Assembly (NCBI GenBank): GCA_027704905.1
Contig: CM051013.1
Coordinates: 6,857,450-6,921,449 of the forward strand
Origin: Muraenolepis orangiensis
Lineage: Eukaryota > Chordata > Actinopteri > Gadiformes > Muraenolepididae
Length of the DNA stretch: 64,000 nt
Direction of reading: 5' to 3'
Positions 1-64,000 of this stretch are shown here, one piece after another. Below the pieces are notes generated by a model, which worked only from the letters and a program-made list of their open reading frames with translations, had not been told where the DNA came from and made no database searches. Positions within the stretch are counted from its first letter, which is position 1; every line of letters begins with the position of its first letter. A program made the position numbers and the translations under genes.

Positions 1-2118
1 ACCATTTGCGTTCAAAATACAGCAGTAACCTACAATATAATAGCCTACAATAGTCTATTGTATAAAGCAGTCAACTCAGGATTAGCGGTTGCTGTTGCTG
101 TGCTTCAAATTTGACTTGGGCTGATCCTCCTTAATTAATTAGTGTACATTAAATATACAAACTTTGACATCGGGAAAAAAGAGAAGTCAATTGTACAGTG
201 TGTAGTTATGGCGGTTGTTTGTCACCCCCTGCAGTTGCCTTGACAACACCGCGGTATATATGCGTTAGTGCTGTCATTGCGACAGCCCTTCCCCGCTTGT
301 GTTCTTTCCGGGCGTGGAAAACACAAGAGGCAATCGTTTGTAGTCGGCCCTCTAAGGGAGGTTTGTTCACAATGAAGAGGCCTGGCAAAAGAAGTGTCTT
401 CATCTCTCACTCTCTCCCTCACTGTCTCTCTCTGTCAGCACCCATGGGTGCAGGGGTCTTGAGGGGCTCTGGGTCTCTCTTTCCCTTTTTATTTTCTCTC
501 TGTCTTGATGGGCTCTCTTTTGGCTCTGGTTTCAACGTGTCTCCTAGGGATGCGGTTGCCAGGTGACGGTTGTCAACAGCTGCCCGTGTGCCAGCGGATG
601 CTGCCGGTGTTGAGCCACACATTTGTAACAACGGTTACAAATTACCGTCGTTTTTTTACACTTTTCTCACCTTCCTTTTTTCATTACGGTTTGCCGTCTG
701 CAAATAATTCATCCAAAGAAGATTGTGTCCTTACGTTTTTATTTCTCCGATTTTCAGCATCTTTTTGACGCAAGGGCAGTGCAAGCCACTCTCGTTTCTC
801 CTCACGTCACGTGTCATCCAGTGAGCCGACGCCAAACTGTTAGGCTTCATTCGCCCGTACTGCTAAAGTCACCTTCTCCACGCTCATTATACTCCTCTTC
901 TTCCACTTCCCAGGATCCATTATGGACCCATTTTCTTTTCATTCCCCAGACACGCTTGTTTTCCGACGCCACATGCCTGCCATCTGTCCGCTCTCGGCCG
1001 GCGTTCCTAACAGCCAGTTTACCTACTGACTGCTTATTTGCCCGGAGCCTCATTAGAGAGGAGAGAGCCGTAGCAGGCACGGAGGAACCCATCGATTCAT
1101 AAGAGGGTGGTAGGGGAGAGGAGGAGGAGGAGGAGGAGGAGGAGGAGAGGAGGAGAGGAGGAGGGGAGGAGGGGGGGAGGTTGGGGTGAAGGTGAACCAA
1201 AGTGCTTTTTTTTGTTTCTTTTAATGAAAATTGGGTTTGGCACTGTGAGAGCGTTAGCTCTGAGATTGGGTGAGAGACATGACCAGAGGGAGGGTAGGAG
1301 AGGGAGGGAGGGAGGGAGAGCAAGAGGAGGGCGAGGGAGGGAGGGAGGGAGGGTGAGGAGGGGAAAGAGAAAGCGGGAAGGATAGAGGGAGAGAGCGAGA
1401 GAGAGCAGAATTCCATGATAATGAGCCCTTCCTCTGACACATCCTCCTGTTTCTATGGCGACCAAGGAGCCAATCACGTGGCATCATGGAGGACTGTACT
1501 ATCGAGAACAAAATAAGAGGGTGGAGTGGGGAGCGGCAGCGGATGCTTAGATCGTCCGTCTTAATGAGGCGAGCGTGTGGTCCCTCCCACCTGCCCCGGT
1601 GGCTGCAGCCTCCTTTGTGTTTTGGAAGGCATCCCTCCTTCTCCTGTCCTTTCCCTCACAAGCCATCACTCAGCAGGCATGCACACACGGGCTGTACATC
1701 AGCCGTGAAATAGGCAGCACCCTACCGCTTCTCTGCTCTGAAACGCACGCACGCACAAACACCCGGAGAGGGATAGGATAGGCGGGCTACACCCCCCCCT
1801 CCCCTCTCCCGCCTGCTGCTTGGGCGCTCCTTCTTACATCACGTACACTGGCTGTCTGGCTGCCTGCGCTTGTGACTGGGAGCGAAACAGAGAGAGAGAG
1901 AGAGAGAGAGGAGGGCGAGATAAAGGAAGAGAGCCAGCCAGAGAGAGGAAGGGGAAGGAAGAGAGAGGAAGAGAGCAAGTCAGCGTGTGTGTGTGTGTGT
2001 GTGCGCGCGTATGTGACTGAGCGTTCGTTTGTTGTCCGTCAGTCCGTCGGCCGTCCCATCATCGCAACAACCCCCCCACCCCCCCTTCCCCGGGTACCAG
2101 CACTCCTCTTCCCCCAGG
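1..2118 (+). other. 5' flank and likely 5'UTR of iqsec1 exon 1a
   Basis: No supportable gene is visible here. Positions 1100-1400 are a GA-rich, purine-skewed low-complexity block, and 1880-1985 is GA-rich again. A short (TG)n runs 1985-2004. The sequence from about 1780 to 2118 is probably the 5'UTR and proximal promoter of exon 1a, because it directly precedes the first in-frame ATG in a strong Kozak context. This is inferred from position; no TATA box is obvious. Confidence 0.4.
1470..1481 (+). promoter_or_regulatory. CCAAT box overlapping an E-box (CACGTG)
   Basis: The bases CCAATCACGTGG combine a CCAAT motif (NF-Y type) with a palindromic CACGTG E-box, about 640 nt upstream of the exon 1a ATG. 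Such composites occur in TATA-less vertebrate promoters, but one match of this length is weak evidence. Confidence 0.2.
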
Positions 2119-56757
<54,639 letters not shown>

Positions 56758-56890
56758 CCCGGAGGTTCGCGGAGAACTCGACGGACGAGGATGAGAGAAA
56801 CGCTCACACCAAAGGGAACTGACAGCATTCATGTACGGCCAGCCCACTGTGTTCACCTGCCGCTGTGATGGGAGATGGGTCACAGGCAGC

Positions 56891-57051
56891 ACCCACCTTA
56901 TAGAGAGACACACACCTAGACTCTTCTCAGCTCTCGGGGGATCACAGGTAACCCACCTTATAGAGATACACACCTAGACTCTTCTCAGCTCTCGAGGGAT
57001 CACAGGTAACCCACCTTATAGAGATACACACACCTAGACTCTTCTCAGCTG
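56891..57051 (+). repeat. 58-60-bp tandem repeat in the 3'UTR, about 2.8 copies
   Basis: ACCCACCTTATAGAGA... units start at 56891, 56951 and 57009 and share CCTAGACTCTTCTCAGCT. It lies 130 nt after the stop codon. Confidence 0.93.
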
Positions 57052-58358
57052 TAGATGATAAACCAACAACATCAACCACAACAGTAAGCTGGCCACGATG
57101 GCTGAGTCGGGGAAAAAGAGGGTGTGTCCCCAAGCCCCCCAAGCCCCTCCCCCACTGCTCCATGTGTCCAATAGGCCTGTATCGGCCCTTCAGCCGCCGA
57201 GGAGGAAACGCCACCTGAAGGAACGTTCTACATTGTACACACTGTTTGTTCTGAACTTTTTCCAAAACAGTTTCTTGAATTTGAAAACTCCCTATTGTCG
57301 TCATCATCATCCTCATCGTCATCATCACTAATCCCCCCTCCCCTCCCCCGAGCGTAGCCAACCAACCTTCCTACTATAAACCATTTCACAACCTAACCTG
57401 CAGTCAGCAGACCCAGGTTAGCAGCTCCCTAGACGGATCCGTTCGTAGTAGTAGTTCTAGTGCTGTATTTACTGTAGATGACAGCTGTGTACGTATTGTC
57501 TCTTAGCCCATAAATAAATGTGCCAATTACTTATGCATAATCTATTTAGTCAATAACTTTATGTACAGTAGTATATTGTGCTTAAAAGTAATTTGTAAGA
57601 TTGTACTTACAAGTATCAATTTAAAAATACATTTTATCAGTGTTAATGCTGACTGAAACAAGGAGACGTAAACACCGGAAGAGCTTGGAAGTCCCTCATC
57701 CGCCCGGCTAATCGATCTAATATGGATTTATTTTTTTTATTTTTATTTTACTTGATTCGTTTTTTTTCTCCTTCCCGTTCGATACCAAGAGCCTGGGGAT
57801 GTGCAGCTTGTAGCACACACATGCCTCTGAACACCAGACTGTTGTGTAGGAAGTCGTCTCCGGGTTTTGCTCATAGGACCTTACTAATTACTGCCTTTTT
57901 TAGTTTATGGACAAAGGCCATGAAGGGGGTCCCTTGAACCTGGGATTACCACTCTCACTGTGTTCTTAAAGAGGGGGTTTAAAAGGCCTTGCCGGTATCT
58001 TCCGTACACCAAGACATGAGCCACTTTACCTACAGACCCATAAATATAAATATATATGTATATATAGATATACAATTATAGAAAACATGTTGCTGAGGCA
58101 ATACTTTAACAGATGCAGCAACAACAAGCAAGCAGCTCTCCTTTGTGGGAGTGAGAGATCTAAAGAGTTTAAACCACCCCTTTTTCGTTATTTTTTCATT
58201 TACAGACCCGTTAATGGAATTAATTCTTGTTTTTGCATTTTATTTTAATCAAATGTGCAATATCTTTAATAATGATCTTTGTACATTTAGAACACGCACG
58301 GCATCCCTCCTCCCCCCTCCCCCCATCCCTTTCCTGTTTGTGCGTTTTGTTCATGTCA

Positions 58359-58375
58359 TTATTTATTTATTTAGT
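58359..58375 (+). promoter_or_regulatory. AU-rich element in the iqsec1 3'UTR
   Basis: ATTATTTATTTATTTAG contains overlapping TTATTTATT nonamers, the class II ARE consensus that binds HuR, TTP and related proteins and shortens or modulates mRNA life. Confidence 0.5.
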
Positions 58376-58979
58376 TCGGACCCCCCCCCCCCCCCCTCTC
58401 CTCTCTCCCGAGACCCCAGTAAATAAATAGTGTCTGTGAGACTGTCCTCGTAGTTGTGGGGAGAGACAGCCAGTGTGGAAGTTTTCAGTGGAATGTTTAA
58501 ATAACGTAGGTGACTTTTTTGCATGTAATGTTTGTTGTCGTTCAGCTATCCCTCCTCCTGCACATCGTATTACGAATCAGTGTTACCATAGAGACGAGAG
58601 AGAGTTTTTAAGTGCAATCGTGTTCAGATGAAATGGCAGAGGGTTCGGACTGGACGTTTGGAACGTGTGTGGCATTGATCCAAGAGAAGAGATTCAGGTG
58701 AAACAAAACAAAACAAAATAAATATATATATATATATATATCTTTTTTCTTTTTCAGTTTTTTTTTTTTCTTCATTTTAGAAAAATATATAAATACTTGG
58801 CAGAGTTCACAGTGGAAAGAAGAATGTGTGTATATATTTTAATAAAGGAACATCGTTCTCTTTGGGGGGGCTGAAAACAGAAATATTTTGCTGGATAAGC
58901 ACACGTGAAAGAACACTTTCATTTTTTTCAGGAATTGCAGCTGTAACCCGCTGCAGCGACGCAAAGGAACGTGGTATAA

Positions 58980-58993
58980 TGTAAATAAATAAA
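58980..58993 (+). terminator. Pumilio-like element overlapping poly(A) signals
   Basis: TGTAAATA (58980-58987), the Pumilio consensus, overlaps two AATAAA hexamers (58984 and 58988). It fits a regulated polyadenylation site, by inference. Confidence 0.45.
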
Positions 58994-60216
58994 AAACAAG
59001 AACTTTCTAAATTCAACAACAAAAAAAAAACGTGTCTATTAAAGTGTGTACATTAGTGACAGCTGTTTGTTCCAATATTCAGGTTGTAAATGTATTTTAA
59101 CTTTCACAAAGAAACCCATTTATACCATAAGTCAAGCTTTAGGAAACAAAAAAGGCTGTCACACATCTCTTTCTCTCTTTCATTACTCATGTTGTTGGTG
59201 TTGTTATAAGGGGAGCTAAAGAGCGCTAGGAGAGAGTATGCATATCTTTGTGTGGGACAGTGATGTGTGTCAGTTAAATGTGTCTATTAATTAATTTTTG
59301 TATTATTACTATAAAAAAACAACCTGAAATTGTTGGATAATTGGATGTTTTCTTTTATGTTTTGAGAAAGTCCACAGTCGCTCTGTGTACGACGGCACCC
59401 CAACAATGCACTGCGTGGATCCCATGCATAAAGTGTCCAATTCACTGTGAGCTGATGGCAAATAATAGAGAATTCAGACCGGTCACCTTTGACCTCTTCC
59501 CTTTTATGTGTTGTTTATGGGTTTGTATTCACTTCCTGTCCCCGTGTCCTGGTTTGTTATTTTTGCTGTCCCATGTTGGCTGATGTGTACTATATAGGGT
59601 TCAGCGTGCATTTCATCCACATAGCGGTTGTATTGAGAAAAAGAAAAGAATAAAAGGGAAAAAAATAATAACCATGCACTTAAGTTACTTAAAATACGAC
59701 ACACACACACACACACAAGGATGACTTTATTGGAAGGGATGATGTTTTGCTCACACGTTGTCATGGGACCAAGTGTGTGGGGGTCGGGGGGGGGAGAAAT
59801 ACAAAAAAAACAACACAATGTACATAATGTGTATAATGATCATTATTAGTGTGCTCCGATATCTTCCGTGAACACACACATACACACACAAAAAACAGAA
59901 GACTGTTAAGGGCAATCTCCACCTCTCGGTTTTCCCCACACATATACAACTCTGAACACACATGTGCACACACACACACACACACACACATACATGCACA
60001 CCCACTGCATACATACACACACACACGCATAGACTCATTCAAGCTCTGTTCACACACATGCTACAAGCTGTTCTGTCAGGCGGAAGACTTTATTTTTTGA
60101 AGGGAAAGATGAAAGCGGCCTCATTTCTGTGTGAATTATGTTTGTACAGTGAATAGTGAGTCGGTATGACCCCCAGTTATTGTAAAACTTCAACTGTGAC
60201 AATGTTAAGAACGCAA

Positions 60217-60222
60217 AATAAA
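60217..60222 (+). terminator. distal iqsec1 poly(A) signal
   Basis: AATAAA followed 25-45 nt later by a GT/T-rich stretch. Candidate end of the longest iqsec1 transcript. Confidence 0.45.
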
Positions 60223-60345
60223 CAAATATATGACTTATGGTATGTATGTGTACTGTGTTTTTCCCCCTGCCTGTATTTATTGGTCTATAAGCCACTAGAA
60301 GGAGAAGGGAACCTCAAATTGTATGTTACGTAAGTGTAACGGACG

Positions 60346-60360
60346 CCAGCAGGGGGCGCT
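60346..60360 (+). promoter_or_regulatory. CTCF-type core motif
   Basis: CCAGCAGGGGGCGCT matches the vertebrate CTCF core (CCASYAGRKGGCRSY) at every position. It lies about 125 bp beyond the last iqsec1 poly(A) signal. Confidence 0.55.
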
Positions 60361-60837
60361 GTGCAGTGGTAAACCTTACTCCCCGAGGCCTAAAAAGACG
60401 TGAGTTCGAGCCCAGTGCCGGACACTCACTTGCATAAGTTACTATGGAATATGGCTCTTCTCCTACAGTATATGTACAATTAAATGGAAAAAGCTTGACA
60501 TGTTTTACCATCAATTAGTATGACTGAGTGATTAATAGATTACTGTATGACGTGTAGGCCTCTATAGTAAGGGAAAAGCCCGCATAAGTGCTGTATACCC
60601 ATGTGCCACTAGAGAGCGTTATAGATAAGGAAATTAGAAATAAGAATTTGTGTTGTCTGCTTATGTATTTAGGTGGTATATCCAATAGATCCCAATATAA
60701 TATGAGAGCGAGAGAGAGAGAGAGCACTGTCAAGCGAAGCACCAGCCCGACTTGTACCCCTTGAATTGCAGTTGCGTTACTAACGCGCATATTGGCTACT
60801 TTTATAGTAACGCTGCGCAGCCCGCCGCTTTCCCAGA

Positions 60838-60856
60838 GCTGATAGGCCCTTATCTC
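60838..60856. promoter_or_regulatory. paired GATA-type sites
   Basis: TGATAG and, 5 bp on, TTATCT (AGATAA on the minus strand). GATA1 sites drive GPIX and GPIb genes in megakaryocytes, so these are candidate thrombocyte promoter elements, but short motifs of this kind are common by chance. Confidence 0.25.
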
Positions 60857-61306
60857 CCCTCTGCAGGGGGTGTCTCCCTCAGCACTAGCGAGCCAAAACC
60901 AAACACAACAACGTCGGCACCGGTTACTACTGGTCTAAAGTTGATATGGACACAGACGTTGCTGCGTCAAGATGTTAAATCTAAGTGATTTTAGCAGAAC
61001 CTCAGAAGAACCTGAGGTTCCACACCTGACTGGACCGGGACACACACCGCACCCAGGATGAGTGGACACACAAGCGACAGCTTTCTAATAGGTCTGAGCC
61101 TGGAAGGTGTGTGTGTGTGTGTGTGTGTGCCTATATACTAGAATGCAGTGTTTTCTGCTTTCTATAATATTATATTGTTCTAGTTTCTGCGAGTTTTGTA
61201 AGTTCATCATTTATGGTATAGATTTGATATCGATATCAAATAGTTGCATATTGATGACGCGTTTCTGCTTATTTGTTTGTTTCTGAGGAGCTAGATTGTA
61301 TGAATA

Positions 61307-61455
61307 CTATTCTGATCATGTAGCTTATTGTGAGTATTAACATTAACAGTATTGTTTTTTATAGTGAAATGCACTAGCCTTAGCCCTATGCACAGTATAC
61401 ATTTATATATATATATATATATATATATGAATGACCTTATATATATATAATTCAA

Positions 61456-61533
<78 letters not shown>

Positions 61534-61555
61534 GAGATAAGATATATTAATATAT

Positions 61556-61592
<37 letters not shown>

Positions 61593-61707
61593 GAAATAAT
61601 GTATACTGTGCATCCAATCTGTATAGGGCTAAGGCTAGTGCATTTCACTATAAAAAACAATAATACTGTTAATGTTAATACTCACAATAAGTTACATGAC
61701 CAGAATA

Positions 61708-61708
<1 letters not shown>
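61307..61708. repeat. large inverted repeat, about 95-110-bp arms
   Basis: Left arm 61307-61402 and right arm 61599-61708 are reverse complements at nearly every position (for example TGAAATGCACTAGCC against GGCTAGTGCATTTCA). The right arm has an 11-nt extra piece (CCAATCTGTAT). The 196-bp centre is (TA)n and (GA)n. A foldback element or MITE is likely. Confidence 0.93.
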
Positions 61709-61771
<63 letters not shown>

Positions 61772-61889
61772 CAGTATTTAGTTATATATTTATATAATGT
61801 AAACTTTCAGTAACAACAAGTAACTTTATGATCCCCGGAATAATTGACTATACTTACGGATTTATGTTCTATATTACTCATAATACTGT

Positions 61890-62110
61890 GTACATTACAT
61901 TACATTACATTAATTTAGCAGATGTTTTTGTCCAAAGCGACTTGCGATAAGGTCATTCAACATATACTGTACCTAGTCAAGAGAACTACTAGTCCCATGT
62001 GCATTAGCTTCCTACCAAGCCTCACAAGAGCAGAACCGGCACTCAGGTTGAAAGTACAATAAGTTGGCTCCCTAGATTTAACACAATAAGCACATCAAAC
62101 AGGGACAATG
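61890..62110 (-). repeat. fish dispersed repeat, copy 4
   Basis: TACATTACATTAATTTAGCAG, TTTTGTCCAAAGCGACTTGC, GAACCGGCACTCAGG: the inverse of the copies at 18110 and 29578, and the most complete of the four. Confidence 0.8.
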
Positions 62111-62199
62111 ACAAATAGGGAAACTAAAGCATGGTCTGTTTACATTGTGAAATGTGCTTCTGGTGATTCATAAAGTGGAATGAATACGGATGACTGTAA

Positions 62200-62247
62200 C
62201 ATCTTCTTCTTCTTCTTCTTCTTCTTCTTCTTCTTCTTCTTCTTCTT
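62200..62247 (+). repeat. (CTT)n, likely polypyrimidine tract of the GPIX-like coding exon
   Basis: About 15 CTT units run to TTCTTGTCTGTAG, an acceptor-like end, followed by the start ATG at 62257. Confidence 0.85.
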
Positions 62248-62256
62248 GTCTGTAGG

Positions 62257-62994
62257 ATGCATTCATGGCTAAGGGTGTTTCTGCTCTTGGCCACATCCAG
62301 TGCTCACACTGTCGCCGTGTCGCCTTGTCTCTGTTCATCCCTCCGGCCTCCTGCTGGGCTCCTGGTGAACTGCAGCGCCATGGACCTTACAGAAATACCT
62401 CAGCTGCCGTCCAATACGACACAGCTCCACCTGCAGGGCAATCTGCTCACTGCAGTGTCTCCGGGCGCCTTTGACACGCTGTTAGACCTGAGGGAAGTTT
62501 CGCTCTCTGGGAACCTCTTCCACTGCGACTGCAGGATCCGGTATCTCAGAAACTGGCTTCTCAGAAACACAGCTGTCTCTGTGACGGGCGGCGGCCCCAC
62601 GTGTGCCAGTCCGAGCCCCGTGGCGCACAAGGACATAGTGGATCTCGGTGAGGAGTTGTTCGGCTGCTGTGCCGCTGAGCAAGGCTGCGCGGACGTGGTG
62701 ACGGACGGCCTGCTGGGAGCAATGTTACTCTGCCTGGTTGTGTTGTTACTGTGGTGCATGAGACTGGCCAAGAACGCCGCGTTTACCCTGCACATTGGGA
62801 AAAAACATGTAGGATTTGAGGCGTACTCGTTGCGATCCAAAAAGCCCAAACACAGACAGAGGCTCCAGAGCGGCGGATCATATGTCAGTGGGGACTCTGG
62901 CGCCCCCTCTGGACACATGATGATGAAACACCACGTGGCAATGCAGCTTTATTACCACAAATACTGGATGTCCTCCACAAGAAACACACTATAA
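62257..62994 (+). CDS. gp9: platelet glycoprotein IX-like / GPIb-beta-family LRR membrane protein
   Basis: This 245-residue single-exon frame is a type I membrane protein. Residues 1-20 or so form a signal peptide. Cys24-x-Cys26 to Cys39 is an LRRNT cap, about 53-86 one leucine-rich repeat (TTQLHLQGNLLTAVSPGAFD), and Cys90, Cys92, Cys116 and Cys137 an LRRCT cap (FHCDCRIRYLRNWLL). Asn38 and Asn53 are N-glycosylation sequons. Residues about 152-168 span the membrane; a basic tail of about 75 residues follows. This layout is that of GPIX and GPIb-beta, which with GPIb-alpha form the von Willebrand factor receptor on platelets and fish thrombocytes. CASPSPVAH resembles GPIX and linkage of GPIX to IQSEC1 in vertebrates is plausible; a juxtamembrane Cys144 and long tail recall GPIb-beta. 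I favour gp9, without certainty. Confidence 0.7.
   Translation: MHSWLRVFLLLATSSAHTVAVSPCLCSSLRPPAGLLVNCSAMDLTEIPQLPSNTTQLHLQGNLLTAVSPGAFDTLLDLREVSLSGNLFHCDCRIRYLRNWLLRNTAVSVTGGGPTCASPSPVAHKDIVDLGEELFGCCAAEQGCADVVTDGLLGAMLLCLVVLLLWCMRLAKNAAFTLHIGKKHVGFEAYSLRSKKPKHRQRLQSGGSYVSGDSGAPSGHMMMKHHVAMQLYYHKYWMSSTRNTL
62898..62912 (-). promoter_or_regulatory. CTCF-type core motif inside the GPIX-like CDS
   Basis: On the minus strand CCAGAGGGGGCGCCA matches the CTCF core consensus closely. Coding constraint could explain it, as the bases encode Ser-Gly-Ala-Pro-Ser. Confidence 0.35.
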
Positions 62995-63194
62995 AGACAA
63001 AAGTTACTTGAAACAAGACTGTATTGATATATTGTTCTGGCAATACGAAAAACATTGTATGTCAATATATGTGTGGACAAATATTAGAAAATTCAGGTTT
63101 GGATGCATTGTTTAAAAAAAATTCTTCCAACTGTATGCGCACCTTGTTTCCCTTTTGCACGTTTTCTGTTTATTGTACTTACATTACACGCATG

Positions 63195-63305
63195 CATTTG
63201 TATGCCTCACATTCACCCATTCATATACGACAGTTAGGGTAAGGTGTCTTGCTCAGTGACACCCCGACACTTGGCAAGGAGGTGCCGGGGGATCGAACCG
63301 GCGTC
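63195..63305 (-). mobile_element. fragment of the second SINE family, inverted
   Basis: On the minus strand GCCGGTTCGATCCCCCGGC (B box), then CCAAGTGTCGGGGTGTCACTGAGC, matching the bodies at 37690 and 47875. Confidence 0.75.
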
Positions 63306-63329
63306 AGACAACCCTCTCTAATGCCGCGC

Positions 63330-63552
63330 TCCAGACAACTCGTGAGTCGTATTTTTACTTTTAATTTAATTGAATTTAATTTAGATTTGAAACTTTCGAG
63401 TTCCGACCTCAAAGCGTCCCAGACACCAACCTTAACCACTAGAAAGGTGACAAGGTGGTGTTTCTTTGGCTCGCGAATAATATTCGCGAGCCAAAGAAAC
63501 ACTAGTAAAACCACTTATGCAATATGCACGTACGTGCATAAGGTTTTACTAG
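63330..63552 (-). repeat. dispersed repeat B, copy 2, with terminal palindromes
   Basis: Shares GTTTCAAATCT, CGCTTTGAGGTCGG and CACCACCTTGTCAC (minus strand) with 18340-18520. One end carries a palindrome with 22-bp arms and a 1-nt centre (63458-63502), next to a second, nested inverted repeat (63501-63553) built on ACTAGTAAAACC and GGTTTTACTAGT. Confidence 0.8.
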
Positions 63553-63689
63553 TATTTATTATTTTAATTAAACGCAGGTAAATATACTTTACGTTGCCAT
63601 TTAGTTGACTTCATTGACGCTATCTTTGTAATAAGCCTATTGCCATGTGAAGAACAGCCGTCGTTCCCACTAGCCGACCAGGCTGTGCA

Positions 63690-63895
63690 TTATGAAGTTC
63701 TGTGGTCAGACCACCTCTTGAACATGTAAGAAGAACAGCTTTCGCAGGGCCGTGTGTAGTGCCAGGGAAATGGCGTCGTCTACAAACCTGTTTGGTCTGT
63801 ATGCAAACTAGAGTGGGTCTAGGGACTCAGGGATGGACAAGTTTATATGCAACATTACAAGTTCCTCCAGGGTGTTAAACTGGACGATAATCATT
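63690..63895 (-). pseudogene. LINE reverse-transcriptase fragment (L2/Rex-like), degenerate
   Basis: Translating the minus strand gives an in-frame series with FNTLEELVMLHIN, then PESLDPL-stop, FAYRPNRFVDD and AISLALHTALRKL. This matches the thumb/palm approach block of fish non-LTR reverse transcriptases (DPLQFAYRPNR, DDAISLALHTAL). A stop replaces Gln after DPL, another stop follows at about 63699, and the sequence upstream loses frame. It is a dead fragment. Confidence 0.7.
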
Positions 63896-64000
63896 GAGGC
63901 ATGTTACCTTGGTACAGATGTAGAACGTAGTCCTCAGGGCTGATGTTCAAGTTGTTGGTCGGCTCATGGCTCATGAGCAAAAAACTTGTTTAACTCGTCT

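Larger units (their letters stand above)
56758..60240 (+). other. iqsec1 3'UTR (long, several poly(A) signals)
   Basis: No reading frame of interest. AATAAA occurs at 57513, 58841, 58984, 58988, 59649 and 60217. The last is followed by TGTGTACTGTGTTTTT, a GU/U-rich downstream element, so the longest 3'UTR would be about 3.5 kb. The 58984-58993 doublet, also followed by GTGT sequence, is the other strong candidate end. True ends need RNA evidence. Confidence 0.6.
60241..62256. other. intergenic region iqsec1 to GPIX-like gene
   Basis: Contains a consensus CTCF motif (60346-60360), GATA-type sites (60838-60856), a (TG)n run (61108-61128), a 400-bp inverted repeat (61307-61708), long (TA)n (61711-61769), a fish dispersed repeat (61890-62110) and (CTT)n (62200-62247). 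The promoter and a 5' non-coding exon of the GPIX-like gene are expected here, since its coding exon starts right after an acceptor-like TGTCTGTAG. Confidence 0.6.
62995..63699. other. 3' flank of the GPIX-like gene
   Basis: No gene seen. ATTAAA at 63567 is the only poly(A)-like hexamer I find; a variant signal nearer the stop is possible. The stretch holds a SINE fragment and dispersed repeat B. Confidence 0.5.

Overview
The window is vertebrate, almost certainly teleost, nuclear DNA. Genes are split by GT-AG introns, the only long clean reading frames are exons, and the sequence is crowded with (TG)n, (CT)n and poly(C) tracts plus tRNA-derived SINEs of the fish type. The density of long dinucleotide arrays resembles what is described for codfishes (Gadiformes), but that placement is inference; no marker here fixes the species.

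The + strand from 2119 to about 60240 is one gene, iqsec1 (BRAG2/GEP100), a guanine-nucleotide exchange factor for ARF6. I find 13 shared coding exons (called exons 2-14, 41818-56757) and three candidate alternative first exons: 1a (2119-2240), 1b (12832-12908) and 1c (35026-35090). All three end with two bases of a split codon, as the exon 2 acceptor requires. Spliced from 1c, the exons sum to 3549 nt with no frame error, giving a 1182-residue protein: short variable N-terminus, IQ motif, long Ser-rich linker, SEC7 domain with its catalytic Glu, PH domain, coiled coil, and a His/Gln/Pro-rich tail ending in a PDZ-binding motif. Exon 1c and the SEC7-PH region match mammalian IQSEC1 closely.

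The roughly 40 kb of 5' introns hold microsatellites, SINE copies, a hAT-like MITE and a 58-bp perfect palindrome. Several simple repeats sit directly on splice acceptors: UG repeats at exons 5, 7 and 10, an adenine-free CCCT array of 237 nt at exon 11, poly(C) at exon 12, and a 39-bp pyrimidine repeat at exon 2. Just after exon 2 lies a 45-bp minisatellite in which most units carry a consensus-like 5' splice site.

Downstream, at 62257-62994 on the + strand, a single-exon gene encodes a small type I membrane protein with one leucine-rich repeat. It belongs to the platelet/thrombocyte GPIX/GPIb-beta family and is probably gp9. Between and after the two genes lie a consensus CTCF motif, a large inverted repeat, SINE fragments, a palindrome-capped repeat that recurs at 18.3 kb, and a broken LINE reverse-transcriptase fragment at the right edge. 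iqsec1 and the GPIX-like gene share no obvious function; they look like ordinary neighbours.
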